Assembly: GCF_900143065.1 (NCBI RefSeq)
Contig: NZ_FRCX01000005.1
Location: 469,350 to 533,349 of the forward strand
Length of the DNA stretch: 64,000 nucleotides
Reading direction: 5' to 3'
Origin: Duganella sacchari
Lineage (GTDB): Bacteria > Pseudomonadota > Gammaproteobacteria > Burkholderiales > Burkholderiaceae_D
Position numbers and translations under genes: made by a program. The notes under the pieces were generated by a model that saw nothing but the letters and a program-made list of their open reading frames with translations, searched no databases and was not told the origin of the DNA. How positions within the stretch are numbered: position 1 is the stretch's first letter; every line of letters begins with the position of its first letter. Of this stretch, positions 17,828-25,981 are shown piece by piece.

Positions 17828-17908
17828 AAAGAGGCAAACATCAATGAAGTTGAGGCCAGCCAGCCCACCAGGGCGGCTGCAATCAGGCCAGGCGAGTTAC
17901 CAGGGAAG

Positions 17909-18058
17909 TTACTTACCGAGCGCGGTTCCAATCATGCGTGCGACCACCGTTCCCAAATGAGAAGTGCGCACTTTGCCGTTTTTCTTTAGCGGAACGGCTG
18001 CGTCGATAACGAGGTTGGCACGTAATCCGAAGACCTGTTCCTGTTCTTCTAGTAATGT
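17909..18058 (-). pseudogene. possible C-terminal gene remnant, unknown family
   Basis: In the 358-bp gap between the FKBP and hypothetical genes, one minus-strand frame reads 49 residues that look protein-like (VFGLRANLVIDAAVPLKKNG, then HLGTVVARMIGTALGK and a stop). It begins straight after a TGA and has no ATG, GTG or TTG before its middle. It may be the tail of a broken gene, a short unrecognised gene with a frameshift, or chance. I do not recognise the family. The rest of 17830-18107 shows nothing definite. Confidence 0.25.
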
Positions 18059-18107
18059 TCATGAGTCTCAACAAGAGAACGCCATTTTTTGTCGGCTGCA
18101 ATGCATA

Positions 18108-18785
18108 TTAAAACGGAATCGGGCACGTCGACGCGGTCGGCTGACCGAAACTGGCCCAGCCTGACTTGGGATTGCTGTTGGCCGAAATGCTGCCTTTGTC
18201 GGGGTAAAACAGGCAGTACTCGCCAGTGGCGGTAATGACGCGGTAGATACGCTTGGGGTCGTTGGGCGCGCTGAACAGTTCGACGCGGGCGGCTTCATAC
18301 CATTTCGGTTTGACCGCCGCATGGGCTGCGGCCACGCCTTTGGCCAGCCGCGTGGCTGGCGTATCCACGGGCGCGCTAAAGCCTTGCCGCTGTTGGGCGC
18401 GCAGTTCACGGTCAATGGCGCCAGCGATCTTCAACATCTGCTGTTTGACGTCTGCTGGCAGCGCAGCCTGCGGATCGGCCAGCAGGGCAAGTTCTTCAGG
18501 CGTGTCTGACGGTGCCGGTGCCGGCGGTGATTGCGTGACTGGCACAGCGGGCGCTGGCGCGTCCTCTGCTAACCGTTTCGGTGATGTCGGCGCGGCTGGC
18601 ACCTGCATGGTCTGGACTGGCACCGCTTTCGGTAGTGGTGGCGCAGCTTGAAACAGCTGTATCCACACGCGCTCGTCTTGTGTCTGGCGATTGGGCACAG
18701 GACGCGTGGCAAACCACAGCAGCGCCACATGCAACAGGGCGACCGCGGTTAAACCAGCAAAGTTCCGGCGTGGATGAACAAGCAT
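18108..18785 (-). CDS. hypothetical membrane-anchored proline-rich protein
   Basis: 225 residues, family not recognised. One N-terminal transmembrane helix (about 10-27, LTAVALLHVALLWFA) is followed by a Pro/Ala-rich periplasmic linker (about 45-100), a helical stretch near 105-135 (ADVKQQMLKIAGAIDREL) and a C-terminal domain with KWYEAARVELFSAPNDPKRI and TGEYCLFYPDKG. The layout is TonB-like (anchor, Pro-rich spanner, small C-terminal domain), but I see no TonB C-terminal signature and no ExbBD nearby. It sits between ctaB and the FKBP gene, where related genomes usually have ctaB next to sco. Codon use looks like that of its neighbours. Confidence 0.7.
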   Translation of the reverse strand: MLVHPRRNFAGLTAVALLHVALLWFATRPVPNRQTQDERVWIQLFQAAPPLPKAVPVQTMQVPAAPTSPKRLAEDAPAPAVPVTQSPPAPAPSDTPEELALLADPQAALPADVKQQMLKIAGAIDRELRAQQRQGFSAPVDTPATRLAKGVAAAHAAVKPKWYEAARVELFSAPNDPKRIYRVITATGEYCLFYPDKGSISANSNPKSGWASFGQPTASTCPIPF

Positions 18786-18858
18786 GTGGCTAGTAAATAG
18801 TTACCAGCCGCGCAGCATAACATCTTGTTCAAAACAGAAATACGCGCTTTGTCACGCC

Positions 18859-19755
18859 TTAGAGCTTGATGTAGTGATCCACCAGCAGTGCCAGGAACAG
18901 CAGGCCCAGGTAGACAATCGACCAGGTGAACGCCTTACGTGCGATCAGGTCAGTGTAGTGGCGGTAGATCTTCCACGCATGGCGCAGGAAGACGGCATTC
19001 AGGATGACCGCGCTGACCAGATAGATCAGGCCGCTCATCTGCACCGCAAACGGCAGCAGCGTGGTTGCCGCCAGTGCGATCGAATACAGCCAGACGTGGA
19101 ACTGGGTGAACTTCATGCCGTGCGTGACCGGCAGCATCGGCAGGCCGGACTTCGCATAGTCATCGCGGCGGTACAGGGCCAGCGCCCAGAAATGCGGCGG
19201 CGTCCAGACGAAGATGATCAGCACCAGCAGCCATGCTTCCATCGGCACATCATTGGCCACGGCCGCCCACCCCAGTGCCGGCGGCATCGCGCCCGACAGC
19301 CCGCCGATCACAATATTTTGCGGCGTCGACGGCTTCAGAATCATGGTGTAGATGATGGCGTAACCGAGGAAGGTCACAAAGGTCAGCCACATGGTCAGCG
19401 GATTGACCAGCGAGTACAGCACCCACATGCCCGCGCCGCCAATCACCAGCGCAAACACCACGGTCTGCGACACCGAGATATTCCCCAGCGCCATGGGACG
19501 GCGCGCAGTGCGCGCCATGCGCGCATCGATCTCGCGCTCGGCCAGGCAGTTGACGGCAAACGCCGCGCCCGTGAGCAGCCAGATGCCGACGGTTGCGTAC
19601 AGCACCAGCGACAGCGACGGCAGCCCATCCGAGGTGCCAAGGAACATGCCGATGACGGCACAGAACACGGCCATCATGGTGACGCGCGGTTTGGTCAACG
19701 CCCAAAATTGCGAGGCGCGGTTCTGCTGTTTGCTGCTTACGGTTTGCGTGGTCAT
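18859..19755 (-). CDS. ctaB: protoheme IX farnesyltransferase (heme O synthase)
   Basis: 298-residue UbiA-superfamily membrane enzyme that transfers farnesyl from farnesyl diphosphate to the vinyl group of heme B, producing heme O for the oxidase. Early in the protein is [20 protein letters not shown]; the first Asp-rich prenyl-diphosphate motif appears as [19 protein letters not shown] (about residues 66-84). About nine hydrophobic helices follow. It lies 13 bp downstream of ctaA, which converts heme O to heme A, in the same transcription direction. The Asn-x3-Glu/Asp spacing is slightly unusual (AEREID rather than DRDID), but the second Asp is retained. Confidence 0.95.
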   Translation of the reverse strand: MTTQTVSSKQQNRASQFWALTKPRVTMMAVFCAVIGMFLGTSDGLPSLSLVLYATVGIWLLTGAAFAVNCLAEREIDARMARTARRPMALGNISVSQTVVFALVIGGAGMWVLYSLVNPLTMWLTFVTFLGYAIIYTMILKPSTPQNIVIGGLSGAMPPALGWAAVANDVPMEAWLLVLIIFVWTPPHFWALALYRRDDYAKSGLPMLPVTHGMKFTQFHVWLYSIALAATTLLPFAVQMSGLIYLVSAVILNAVFLRHAWKIYRHYTDLIARKAFTWSIVYLGLLFLALLVDHYIKL

Positions 19756-19768
19756 GAGCGATACTTAA

Positions 19769-20923
19769 TCAATGCCGTACCGTCGACGTGGAGGGATGCG
19801 AGGCGCCGAATGCTGCCTTTTTTGCAATGTCGTACTGGTACTTAGCCTTGTAGTTTAACATGGTCAGCAAAAGTACCAGCAGCGCCGCCCCGGCGTTGTG
19901 CAAGACGGCGATCGTCAGCGGGAAGCTCAGGTAGATGGTGGCGATGCCCGTCAGGATCTGCGCCGCCAGCGCCAGCGCGATGTTGCGGGCGGTTTTATGC
20001 AGCACATCATGCCCCCACGCACGCCACGCCGTATAACCGGCCACCAGCGCCACGATGATGCCGAAATTGCGGTGCACCCAGTGGATCGCGGTCAGCGCCT
20101 GGAATGGCAGGTAGTGGCCGGCGGCCGTCTTGCCCAGCTCGCGCCACAATGTGAAGCCGTGTTCGAAGTCCATGTCCGGGATCACCTGGCCGCCGCACAG
20201 CGGGAAATCGGTACACGCCAGCGTCGCGTAATTGGTGCTGGTCCAGCCGCCCAGCGCCAGCTGCACCAGCAGCAGCGCGGCCGTCACGCCCGCCAGGATG
20301 CGGATGTTGCGCATGGCCGGTGGCGAGGCGCTGACCACGGTGCGCGGCGCGATCAGATGGTTCTGACGGCCGCCGTACCACACCAGCATGGACAGCAAGC
20401 CCATGCCTAGCAGCAGGTGGATGGTGACGATCACCGGCTGCAGCTTCAGCGTCACGGTCCATGCGCCAAACGCGCCCTGCAGGCAGACGAAGAAAAACAG
20501 GGCCGTCGGCAGCCAAGGCGCGTATTCGATACGCCGCGTCTTGCGCCATTGGTACCAGGACTGCGCCATCATCGCGACGATCAGCACGCCGATGGTCATG
20601 GCCAGGTAGCGGTGGATCATCTCGATCCACGCCTTCACCACCGTGACCGGGCCGGTCGGCATCAGCGCCTCGGCGGCCACGATCTGCTCATGCGCCAGGA
20701 ACGGGTTGGCGGCGCCATAGCAGCCCGGCCAATCCGGGCAGCCAAGGCCGGAATCGGTCAGCCGCGTAAAAGCGCCAAACACGATCAGGTCGAACGTCAG
20801 GAACACGCAGACCCACACCAGCTTGCGGTACTTACTGGCGTCCGATGAAGTCCAGACGATGGCGGCCGGCAGCAACGCAATCAGCAGCGCCGTGATAGCC
20901 ATTTGAGCAAGGGTGAGGTGCAT
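19769..20923 (-). CDS. ctaA: heme A synthase (COX15/CtaA family)
   Basis: 384-residue inner-membrane enzyme that oxidises the C8 methyl of heme O to the formyl group of heme A. Eight helices arise from two four-helix halves. Expected elements are FGAFTRLTDSGLGCPDWPGC with the early cysteines, WIEMIHRYLAMTIG with the first heme-ligand His, VTIHLLLGMG, the second-half Cys pair ACTDFPLCGG, ALTAIHWVHRNFGI and IAVLHNAGAALL. It is followed by ctaB after 13 bp and preceded by a SCO-like gene after 16 bp, in a typical oxidase biogenesis operon. Confidence 0.94.
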   Translation of the reverse strand: MHLTLAQMAITALLIALLPAAIVWTSSDASKYRKLVWVCVFLTFDLIVFGAFTRLTDSGLGCPDWPGCYGAANPFLAHEQIVAAEALMPTGPVTVVKAWIEMIHRYLAMTIGVLIVAMMAQSWYQWRKTRRIEYAPWLPTALFFFVCLQGAFGAWTVTLKLQPVIVTIHLLLGMGLLSMLVWYGGRQNHLIAPRTVVSASPPAMRNIRILAGVTAALLLVQLALGGWTSTNYATLACTDFPLCGGQVIPDMDFEHGFTLWRELGKTAAGHYLPFQALTAIHWVHRNFGIIVALVAGYTAWRAWGHDVLHKTARNIALALAAQILTGIATIYLSFPLTIAVLHNAGAALLVLLLTMLNYKAKYQYDIAKKAAFGASHPSTSTVRH

Positions 20924-20939
20924 CTGCGTTACCTATTCT

Positions 20940-21554
20940 TTAACCGATGGCCGAAGCCTTCAACAATTTTGCGATGTCCTTGTGGACCCGCTTGACCTTC
21001 TCGACATCGCTGGACACCGCCCCTTTCGGGAAGCGCATCATCAGGTTGCCCAGCGGGTCGATCAAATATACATGGTCGGACAAACGGTCCCCACTGCCCT
21101 CCAGCGGCAGCCACTTGGCCACCACATCGGCCGGTGCGCGCAGCATGTGGGTGCCGTCGTTCACGCGCAACAGCATGGTTTCCAGCGGCTGCTCGTCGGT
21201 AATCAGCCACACGCGCTCGATACGCTCCATCTCCTTGCCCTGCATGGTACGCAACTGGCGCATGGCAAACAGCTGGTCCTGGCAGTCCTGCTGGCAATCG
21301 GATGGGCCTACCTTCAGCATAATCCATTTACCCTTGAAATCCTCCAGCTTGGCCGGCTTGCCGTCCAGTGTGGCGCTGGCCATGGCGGGAATCGGATAGT
21401 TGCGCGGATCGATGAGCGCGCCGTAATTGGTTGCTCCGCCTTTGGGTTTGATCACGTAATAGGTGAAGTATGACGCAATCAGCGGCGCCGCGCACACGGC
21501 CAGTACTGCAATCAGCTTCCAGCGGCCGCGTTTAGGGTTGTTTGGTTTTTCCAC
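20940..21554 (-). CDS. membrane-anchored SCO-like protein of the oxidase cluster
   Basis: 204 residues. An N-terminal helix (about 13-33, LIAVLAVCAAPLIASYFTYYV) anchors a periplasmic thioredoxin-like domain (from about 50: LEDFKGKWIMLKVGPSDC). A Cys-x3-Cys pair occurs as DCQQDC near residue 87, and a late Asp-His in LSDHVYLIDPLGNLMMRF matches the position of the copper-binding His in SCO proteins. It is widely found between surf1 and ctaA in betaproteobacteria and is usually left as hypothetical. Its start overlaps the end of surf1 by 23 bp. A role in copper or redox handling during CuA or CuB insertion is inferred; its relation to the separate SCO gene is unknown. Confidence 0.82.
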   Translation of the reverse strand: MEKPNNPKRGRWKLIAVLAVCAAPLIASYFTYYVIKPKGGATNYGALIDPRNYPIPAMASATLDGKPAKLEDFKGKWIMLKVGPSDCQQDCQDQLFAMRQLRTMQGKEMERIERVWLITDEQPLETMLLRVNDGTHMLRAPADVVAKWLPLEGSGDRLSDHVYLIDPLGNLMMRFPKGAVSSDVEKVKRVHKDIAKLLKASAIG

Positions 21555-22263
21555 GTCTGAATCCGTTCACGACAAAAAAGATAACCGCCATCGCCGACAG
21601 TGCGTACCACTGAAAGGCGTAGCCCTGATGTTTTTCCACGCCCAGCGACGGCGCCGGCCAGTCGCGCACCATCTGCGCATCGTCGCCGGACGGCTGGGCT
21701 GGCGCGCCTTGCTCAATCACGAAAGGCTGCATGGTCAGGCCGCTGTCCCTGGCCAGTTGCAGCGGATCGGCGTTCTGTACGATGGCGTTGGGCGTCAATG
21801 GCGGCGCGCTGCCCAGTTCCAGCACATGGCCGGCATTCAGGCGAGCCACACCTTGCAGTGTGACCATGCCTTCCGGCGTGGCATAGGCAGGCAGCTTGTC
21901 GCGCACGGCCGGATCGCGCGGCAGCCAGCCACGCTCCACCAGCACGTGCATATTCGATCCGGCAATTTTGAATGGCATCAGCAGATAGAAGCCTGCCCTG
22001 CCCTGATATGGCCGGTTGTCCAGATACACCGGCCAGCTGCGCACGAATTCACCGCTGACGGTGACGCGGTGCCAGTCCACGGCATCGGCCGCGACGGGCG
22101 CGCCGTCCAGCATGACAGGCGCGGCATGGGCGCCCTGCGCCAGTTTTTCCTGAAGCGCTATTTTCTGCTCGGCGCGGCGCTGCTGCCAATTGCCGAGCTG
22201 TACGCCGACGACCACCACCAGCACCGTGGCCACGAAAGGAATCAATTTAAAGCGGAACGCCAT
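21532..22263 (-). CDS. SURF1 family cytochrome oxidase assembly protein
   Basis: 243-residue inner-membrane protein with the SURF1 hairpin topology: an N-terminal helix (about 6-24) and a C-terminal helix (about 215-233), enclosing a periplasmic domain. Signature elements are GNWQQRRAEQKIALQ, YLDNRPYQGRAGFYLLMPF, LVERGWLPRD and the closing HQGYAFQWYALSAMAVIFF. SURF1 helps insert heme A into subunit I. It is the first gene of the surf1-sco-like-ctaA-ctaB unit on the minus strand and is divergent from a tiny DUF2909 gene across 38 bp. Confidence 0.93.
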   Translation of the reverse strand: MAFRFKLIPFVATVLVVVVGVQLGNWQQRRAEQKIALQEKLAQGAHAAPVMLDGAPVAADAVDWHRVTVSGEFVRSWPVYLDNRPYQGRAGFYLLMPFKIAGSNMHVLVERGWLPRDPAVRDKLPAYATPEGMVTLQGVARLNAGHVLELGSAPPLTPNAIVQNADPLQLARDSGLTMQPFVIEQGAPAQPSGDDAQMVRDWPAPSLGVEKHQGYAFQWYALSAMAVIFFVVNGFRRGKTKQP

Positions 22264-22301
22264 TACAATGGAACCTCGATCAAACCGTCACTCCTCATGC
22301 T

Positions 22302-22508
22302 ATGAAAATTGCTGTTGCCATCGCGTTCATCCTGATACTCGGCAGCCTGGGGGCGGCGTTCTTTTTCCTCATGCGCGACAAGGGCCGCAGCAACAACACC
22401 GTGCGCGCGCTGGCAGTGCGCGTGGCGCTGTCGATAACCCTGTTCCTGCTGATCCTGCTGGCCTATCGCCTGGGCTATATCCATCCGACAGGCATCCGCA
22501 CCGCCTAA
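22302..22508 (+). CDS. twin-transmembrane protein (DUF2909-like)
   Basis: 68-residue protein with two helices (about 3-23 and 41-58) joined by a short basic loop, MRDKGRSNNTVRALAVR. This matches the small DUF2909 family that sits between ctaE and surf1 in betaproteobacterial oxidase clusters. It is the only plus-strand gene within the 18.1-27.2 kb block and has no known function; a part in oxidase assembly is a guess from conserved location. It is followed by a perfect 30-bp palindrome and a bidirectional terminator. Confidence 0.8.
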   Translation: MKIAVAIAFILILGSLGAAFFFLMRDKGRSNNTVRALAVRVALSITLFLLILLAYRLGYIHPTGIRTA

Positions 22509-22526
22509 CCCGCACTGCGGCCTGCA

Positions 22527-22556
22527 GGGGTCTGACCCCGTACGGGGTCAGACCCC
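22527..22556. repeat. 30-bp perfect palindrome
   Basis: GGGGTCTGACCCC, then GTAC, then GGGGTCAGACCCC: the full 30 bp equals its own reverse complement. It lies between the DUF2909 gene and a terminator. The half-arm GGGGTCAG is shared with the larger palindromes at 41237 and 53651, and GGGTCTGAC recurs at 22576-22584. Confidence 0.92.
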
Positions 22557-22591
22557 GCGGCTGGCGTTGCGCTTTGGGTCTGACGCATAAA

Positions 22592-22617
22592 AAAAGCCGC
22601 ACCGGAGTGCGGCTTTT
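22592..22617. terminator. bidirectional intrinsic terminator
   Basis: An 11-bp perfect stem AAAAGCCGCAC / GTGCGGCTTTT with the stable CGGA tetraloop serves the plus-strand DUF2909 gene and, with seven T on the minus strand (22595-22589), the minus-strand ctaE transcript, whose stop is 14 bp away. Confidence 0.9.
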
Positions 22618-22630
22618 GTCTATCTGGATT

Positions 22631-23500
22631 TTATAACCAGTAGACCACGACGTACAGCCCCAGCCAGACCACGTCCACAAAGTGCCAGTACCACGCCGCG
22701 CCTTCAAACGCGAAGTGGTGATCCGGCGTGAAGTGGCCACGCAGCACCCGGTACAGCACCACCGACAGCATGATCGCGCCCATCGTCACGTGGAAGCCGT
22801 GGAAGCCAGTCAGCATGAAGAAGGTCGAACCGTAGATGCCCGAAGTCAGCTTCAGGTTCAGCTCAGTGTACGCATGGTGATACTCATACGCCTGGAAGCC
22901 CATGAACACGGCACCCAGCAGGATGGTAGCAAACAGCCAAAACGCCGTCTGCGCGCGGTGGCCAGCACGCAGCGCGTGGTGGGAAATAGTCAGCGTCACG
23001 CCCGAGGTCAGCAGCAGCGCGGTGTTGATGGTCGGGATCGGGAACGGCCCCATGGTCCGGAACTCTTCCACCGTGCCGGCCGGGCCGACATTACCCCAGT
23101 GCGGTGCAAAATCCGGCCAGATGAATTTATGGTCCAGGTCCGACAGCCACGGCATGGAAATCGTCCGCGCATAGAACAGCGCACCGAAGAACGCGCCGAA
23201 GAACATCACCTCGGAGAAAATGAACCAGCCCATCGACCAGCGATAGGAATGGTCTATGCGCTGGCTGTACAAGCCACCTTCCGACTCCTTGATGGCGTCG
23301 CCAAACCAGAAATACAGCACGATCAGCGTACCAACGATGCCCAGCAGGTTGGCCACCGGCCCCCACGACACGTCATTGACCCAGGCAGATGCGCCTGCCA
23401 TGGTCACCAGCAGGCACAGGCCTGCCAGCAGCGGCCAGCGCGATGGGCCGGGCACGAAGTAATACGGTGCTGCGGCGCCATGTGAACTTGTGGAACTCAT
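22631..23500 (-). CDS. ctaE: cytochrome c oxidase subunit III
   Basis: 289-residue integral membrane subunit with seven predicted helices. It begins YYFVPGPSRWPLLAGLCLLV. RIDHSYRWSMGWFIFSEVMFF and HALRAGHRAQTAFWLF are typical, and the C-terminal part has TGFHGFHVTMGAIML and WYWHFVDVVWLGLYVVVYWL. I chose ATG 23500 because GGGAG lies 6 bases upstream; longer starts at 23506 and 23518 are in frame. Subunit III stabilises the catalytic core and phospholipids. It follows the DUF2970 gene by 21 bp and ends at a bidirectional terminator. Confidence 0.95.
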   Translation of the reverse strand: MSSTSSHGAAAPYYFVPGPSRWPLLAGLCLLVTMAGASAWVNDVSWGPVANLLGIVGTLIVLYFWFGDAIKESEGGLYSQRIDHSYRWSMGWFIFSEVMFFGAFFGALFYARTISMPWLSDLDHKFIWPDFAPHWGNVGPAGTVEEFRTMGPFPIPTINTALLLTSGVTLTISHHALRAGHRAQTAFWLFATILLGAVFMGFQAYEYHHAYTELNLKLTSGIYGSTFFMLTGFHGFHVTMGAIMLSVVLYRVLRGHFTPDHHFAFEGAAWYWHFVDVVWLGLYVVVYWL

Positions 23501-23521
23501 CTTCATCTCCCTAATCAACTT

Positions 23522-23716
23522 TTATTTAGCTACTACGAGTTTGACGATTGATATCAGTAATCCTATGAACACAGCCACGGCCAGCAAGGCCGCGAGGATG
23601 ATGTGGAACGGGTTCAAGCCCTGCTGGTCCTCATCAAAATCACGCTTGCGGCGCAGGCCGACAAACGACCACAGCACAGCCTTCATCGAATACAGGAAGC
23701 CGGGCTTTTTACTCAT
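23522..23716 (-). CDS. DUF2970 single-helix protein
   Basis: 64 residues: a soluble N-terminus with MKAVLWSFVGLRRKRDFDED and one C-terminal membrane helix (about 38-60, HIILAALLAVAVFIGLLI). DUF2970 genes lie between ctaG and ctaE in many betaproteobacteria; the WSFVGLR motif is the family signature. Function unknown, presumably oxidase assembly or stability. Its ATG overlaps the ctaG stop by one base. Confidence 0.85.
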   Translation of the reverse strand: MSKKPGFLYSMKAVLWSFVGLRRKRDFDEDQQGLNPFHIILAALLAVAVFIGLLISIVKLVVAK

Positions 23717-24258
23717 CAGTTGGCCGCCGTCTTGACCAGGCCGCCGCCCACCTCAAAGAAGGTGTACGACAGCGTGATCGTTTTAACGTCCCTGGGCAGT
23801 TTCGGATCGATGTAGAACACCACCGGCATCTGCCGCGCTTCACTGGCCTTCAAGGTTTGCTGCTTGAAGCAGAAGCACTCAACTTTTTTGAAATACGGCG
23901 TCGCGTTTTGCGGCGCATAGCTTGGTATCGCCTGCGCATTCATCTCGCGCGGCTGCATGTTGACCACTTCATACATCACCGTGTTCAACTCGCCCGGATG
24001 CACCGTCATGCTGGCTTGCGTCGGGCGGAAACGCCACGGGCCTTGCGCATTGCCGTCGAATTCGATGGTCACGTTACGGGTCTTGTCGACCTGCGTGTTC
24101 TTGTCGAATTCCACGGTGCCGTCCTTCTGCGTCAACACGTTCAGCCCCAGCGCTTCGCAGATCTGGCGGTAGAACGGATTGAGCGCATAGGCAAAGCCGA
24201 ACATCGCGACTGCAATGACGATCAGCTTGCCCAGCAGGGTGCGGTTGGCGGGCGTCAT
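23716..24258 (-). CDS. ctaG: cytochrome c oxidase assembly protein CtaG/Cox11
   Basis: 180-residue copper chaperone for the CuB site of subunit I. One N-terminal helix (about 9-29, LIVIAVAMFGFAYALNPFY) precedes a periplasmic immunoglobulin-like domain. The copper-binding Cys-Phe-Cys motif is present as KVECFCFKQQTL near residue 128, and NAQAIPSYAPQNATPYF precedes it as usual. PVVFYIDPKLPRD and ITLSYTFF close the domain. It starts one base after the small assembly ORF and overlaps the DUF2970 gene, so translation of the three is coupled. Confidence 0.95.
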   Translation of the reverse strand: MTPANRTLLGKLIVIAVAMFGFAYALNPFYRQICEALGLNVLTQKDGTVEFDKNTQVDKTRNVTIEFDGNAQGPWRFRPTQASMTVHPGELNTVMYEVVNMQPREMNAQAIPSYAPQNATPYFKKVECFCFKQQTLKASEARQMPVVFYIDPKLPRDVKTITLSYTFFEVGGGLVKTAAN

Positions 24259-24259
24259 G

Positions 24260-24367
24260 TCAGCTCAGCCAGATGCGCTTGACGAACACCATGACAAAGA
24301 AGAACAGCGCTGCCCCGCCCAGGAACAGGGCGGTGCGCAGGTTGTTCGGCTTCTTTTGGCCGTTCAT
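24260..24367 (-). CDS. cytochrome oxidase small assembly protein (35 aa)
   Basis: Tiny gene in the ctaD-ctaG gap, too short for most gene callers. It codes MNGQKKPNNLRTALFLGGAA, then a single helix ALFFFVMVFVKRIW and ends LS. Stop TGA is one base before the ctaG ATG, and the start is 2 bp after the ctaD stop. A short one-helix protein of exactly this layout (charged start with KKPNN, one helix, KRIW end) is a recurring feature of betaproteobacterial oxidase operons. Its role is unproven. Confidence 0.8.
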   Translation of the reverse strand: MNGQKKPNNLRTALFLGGAALFFFVMVFVKRIWLS

Positions 24368-24369
24368 GA

Positions 24370-25965
24370 TTATTTGAACTGCGGTGGGGTTTCAAAGGTG
24401 TGGAACGGCGCCGGCGACGGCACAGTCCACTCCAGACCTTCCGCACCATCCCATGGCTTGGCTTCCGCCTTCTTGCCGCCACGGATAGTCGGGATGATCA
24501 CGCCAAACAGGAAGAACGCCTGCGACAGACCGAAACCAAACGCGCCGATGGTGGCGATCATATTGAAGTCGGTGAACTGCGCCGAGTAGTCGGCGTAGCG
24601 GCGCGGCATGCCGGCCAGGCCCAGGAAGTGCATCGGGAAGAAGGTCACGTTGAAGGTGATCAGCGACAGCCAGAAGTGGATCTTGCCCATGGTTTCGTTG
24701 TACATATGGCCGGTCCATTTCGGCGACCAGTAGTAGAAACCGGCAAACAGCGCGAACAGCGAACCGGCCACCAGCACGTAGTGGAAGTGCGCCACCACAT
24801 AGTAGGTATCCTGCAGCTGGATGTCGATCGGGGTCACGGCCAGGATCAGGCCGGTGAAGCCGCCGATCGTGAACACGAAGATGAAGCCCACCGCAAACAG
24901 CATCGGGGTTTCAAACGTCATCGAACCGCGCCACATGGTAGCGATCCAGTTGAACACTTTGACGCCGGTCGGCACCGCGATCAGCATGGTCGCGTACATG
25001 AAGAACAGCTGCGAGGTCACCGGCATGCCGGTGGTGAACATGTGGTGCGCCCAGACGATGAAGGACAGAATTGCGATCGACGCGGTGGCGTAGACCATCG
25101 ATGCGTAGCCGAACAGCTGCTTGCGGGCGAACGCCGGCAGGATCTGCGAGACGATGCCGAACGCCGGCAGAATCATGATGTACACCTCCGGGTGGCCGAA
25201 GAACCAGAAGATGTGCTGGTACATGACCGGGTCGCCGCCAGCGGCAGCGTTGAAGAAGGAGGTGCCGAAGTGGCGGTCGGTCAGCGTCATGGTAATCGCG
25301 CCAGCCAGCACCGGCATCACGGCGATCAGCAGGTAGGCGGTAATCAGCCAGGTCCAGCAGAACATCGGCATCTTCATCAAGGTCATGCCCGGTGCGCGCA
25401 TGTTCAGGATGGTGACGATGATGTTGATCGACCCCATGATCGACGACGCGCCCATCAGGTGCATCGCGAAAATACCCATGTCCATGCCCATGCCCATCTG
25501 GGTCGACAGTGGCGCATACAGCGTCCAGCCGGCCGCCGTGGCGCCGCCTGGCACCAGGAACGAGGTCGCCAGCAGCAGCGCTGCCGGTGGCAGCAGCCAG
25601 AACGAGAAGTTGTTCATGCGCGCAAACGCCATGTCCGAGGCGCCGATCTGCAGCGGGATCATCCAGTTGGCGAAGCCGACGAAGGCCGGCATGATGGCGC
25701 CAAACACCATCACCAGGCCGTGCATGGTGGTCAGCTGGTTAAAGAACTCCGGCTGGAAGAATTGCAGGCCAGGTTTGAACAGCTCGGTACGGATGGCCAG
25801 CGCCAGCACGCCGCCGGACAGCAGCATGATGAAGGAGAACCACAGGTACAAGGTGCCGATGTCCTTGTGGTTGGTAGCGAACAGCCAGCGCGACAGACCG
25901 TGCGGATGGTCATGTGCGTGATCGTGCCCGTGGTCGTGTGCGTGATCCAAAGTGCTAGTGCTCAT
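24370..25965 (-). CDS. ctaD: cytochrome c oxidase subunit I (aa3-type)
   Basis: 531-residue catalytic subunit with 12 helices. The heme a ligand His is in [17 protein letters not shown]; the CuB His with cross-linked Tyr is in [20 protein letters not shown], and the next CuB His pair is in IVWAHHMF. The distal ligands of both hemes are in [12 protein letters not shown]. This identifies an A-type heme-copper oxidase. The N-terminus is His/Asp-rich ([16 protein letters not shown]), which is an unusual metal-binding-like tail of about 18 residues. It lies 16 bp after ctaC. Confidence 0.96.
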   Translation of the reverse strand: MSTSTLDHAHDHGHDHAHDHPHGLSRWLFATNHKDIGTLYLWFSFIMLLSGGVLALAIRTELFKPGLQFFQPEFFNQLTTMHGLVMVFGAIMPAFVGFANWMIPLQIGASDMAFARMNNFSFWLLPPAALLLATSFLVPGGATAAGWTLYAPLSTQMGMGMDMGIFAMHLMGASSIMGSINIIVTILNMRAPGMTLMKMPMFCWTWLITAYLLIAVMPVLAGAITMTLTDRHFGTSFFNAAAGGDPVMYQHIFWFFGHPEVYIMILPAFGIVSQILPAFARKQLFGYASMVYATASIAILSFIVWAHHMFTTGMPVTSQLFFMYATMLIAVPTGVKVFNWIATMWRGSMTFETPMLFAVGFIFVFTIGGFTGLILAVTPIDIQLQDTYYVVAHFHYVLVAGSLFALFAGFYYWSPKWTGHMYNETMGKIHFWLSLITFNVTFFPMHFLGLAGMPRRYADYSAQFTDFNMIATIGAFGFGLSQAFFLFGVIIPTIRGGKKAEAKPWDGAEGLEWTVPSPAPFHTFETPPQFK

Positions 25966-25981
25966 GTTGTAACGCTCCTGA

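Noticed and set aside
17749..17931. 60-codon minus-strand frame with a TTG start and a hydrophobic segment, ending on the FKBP ATG
   Set aside because: It overlaps the best promoter for the FKBP gene, starts at TTG without a ribosome binding site and matches no family.
17920..17945. GGTTCCAATC motif resembling a tRNA T-arm
   Set aside because: The flanking bases do not pair as a T-stem or acceptor stem and no anticodon arm is present.
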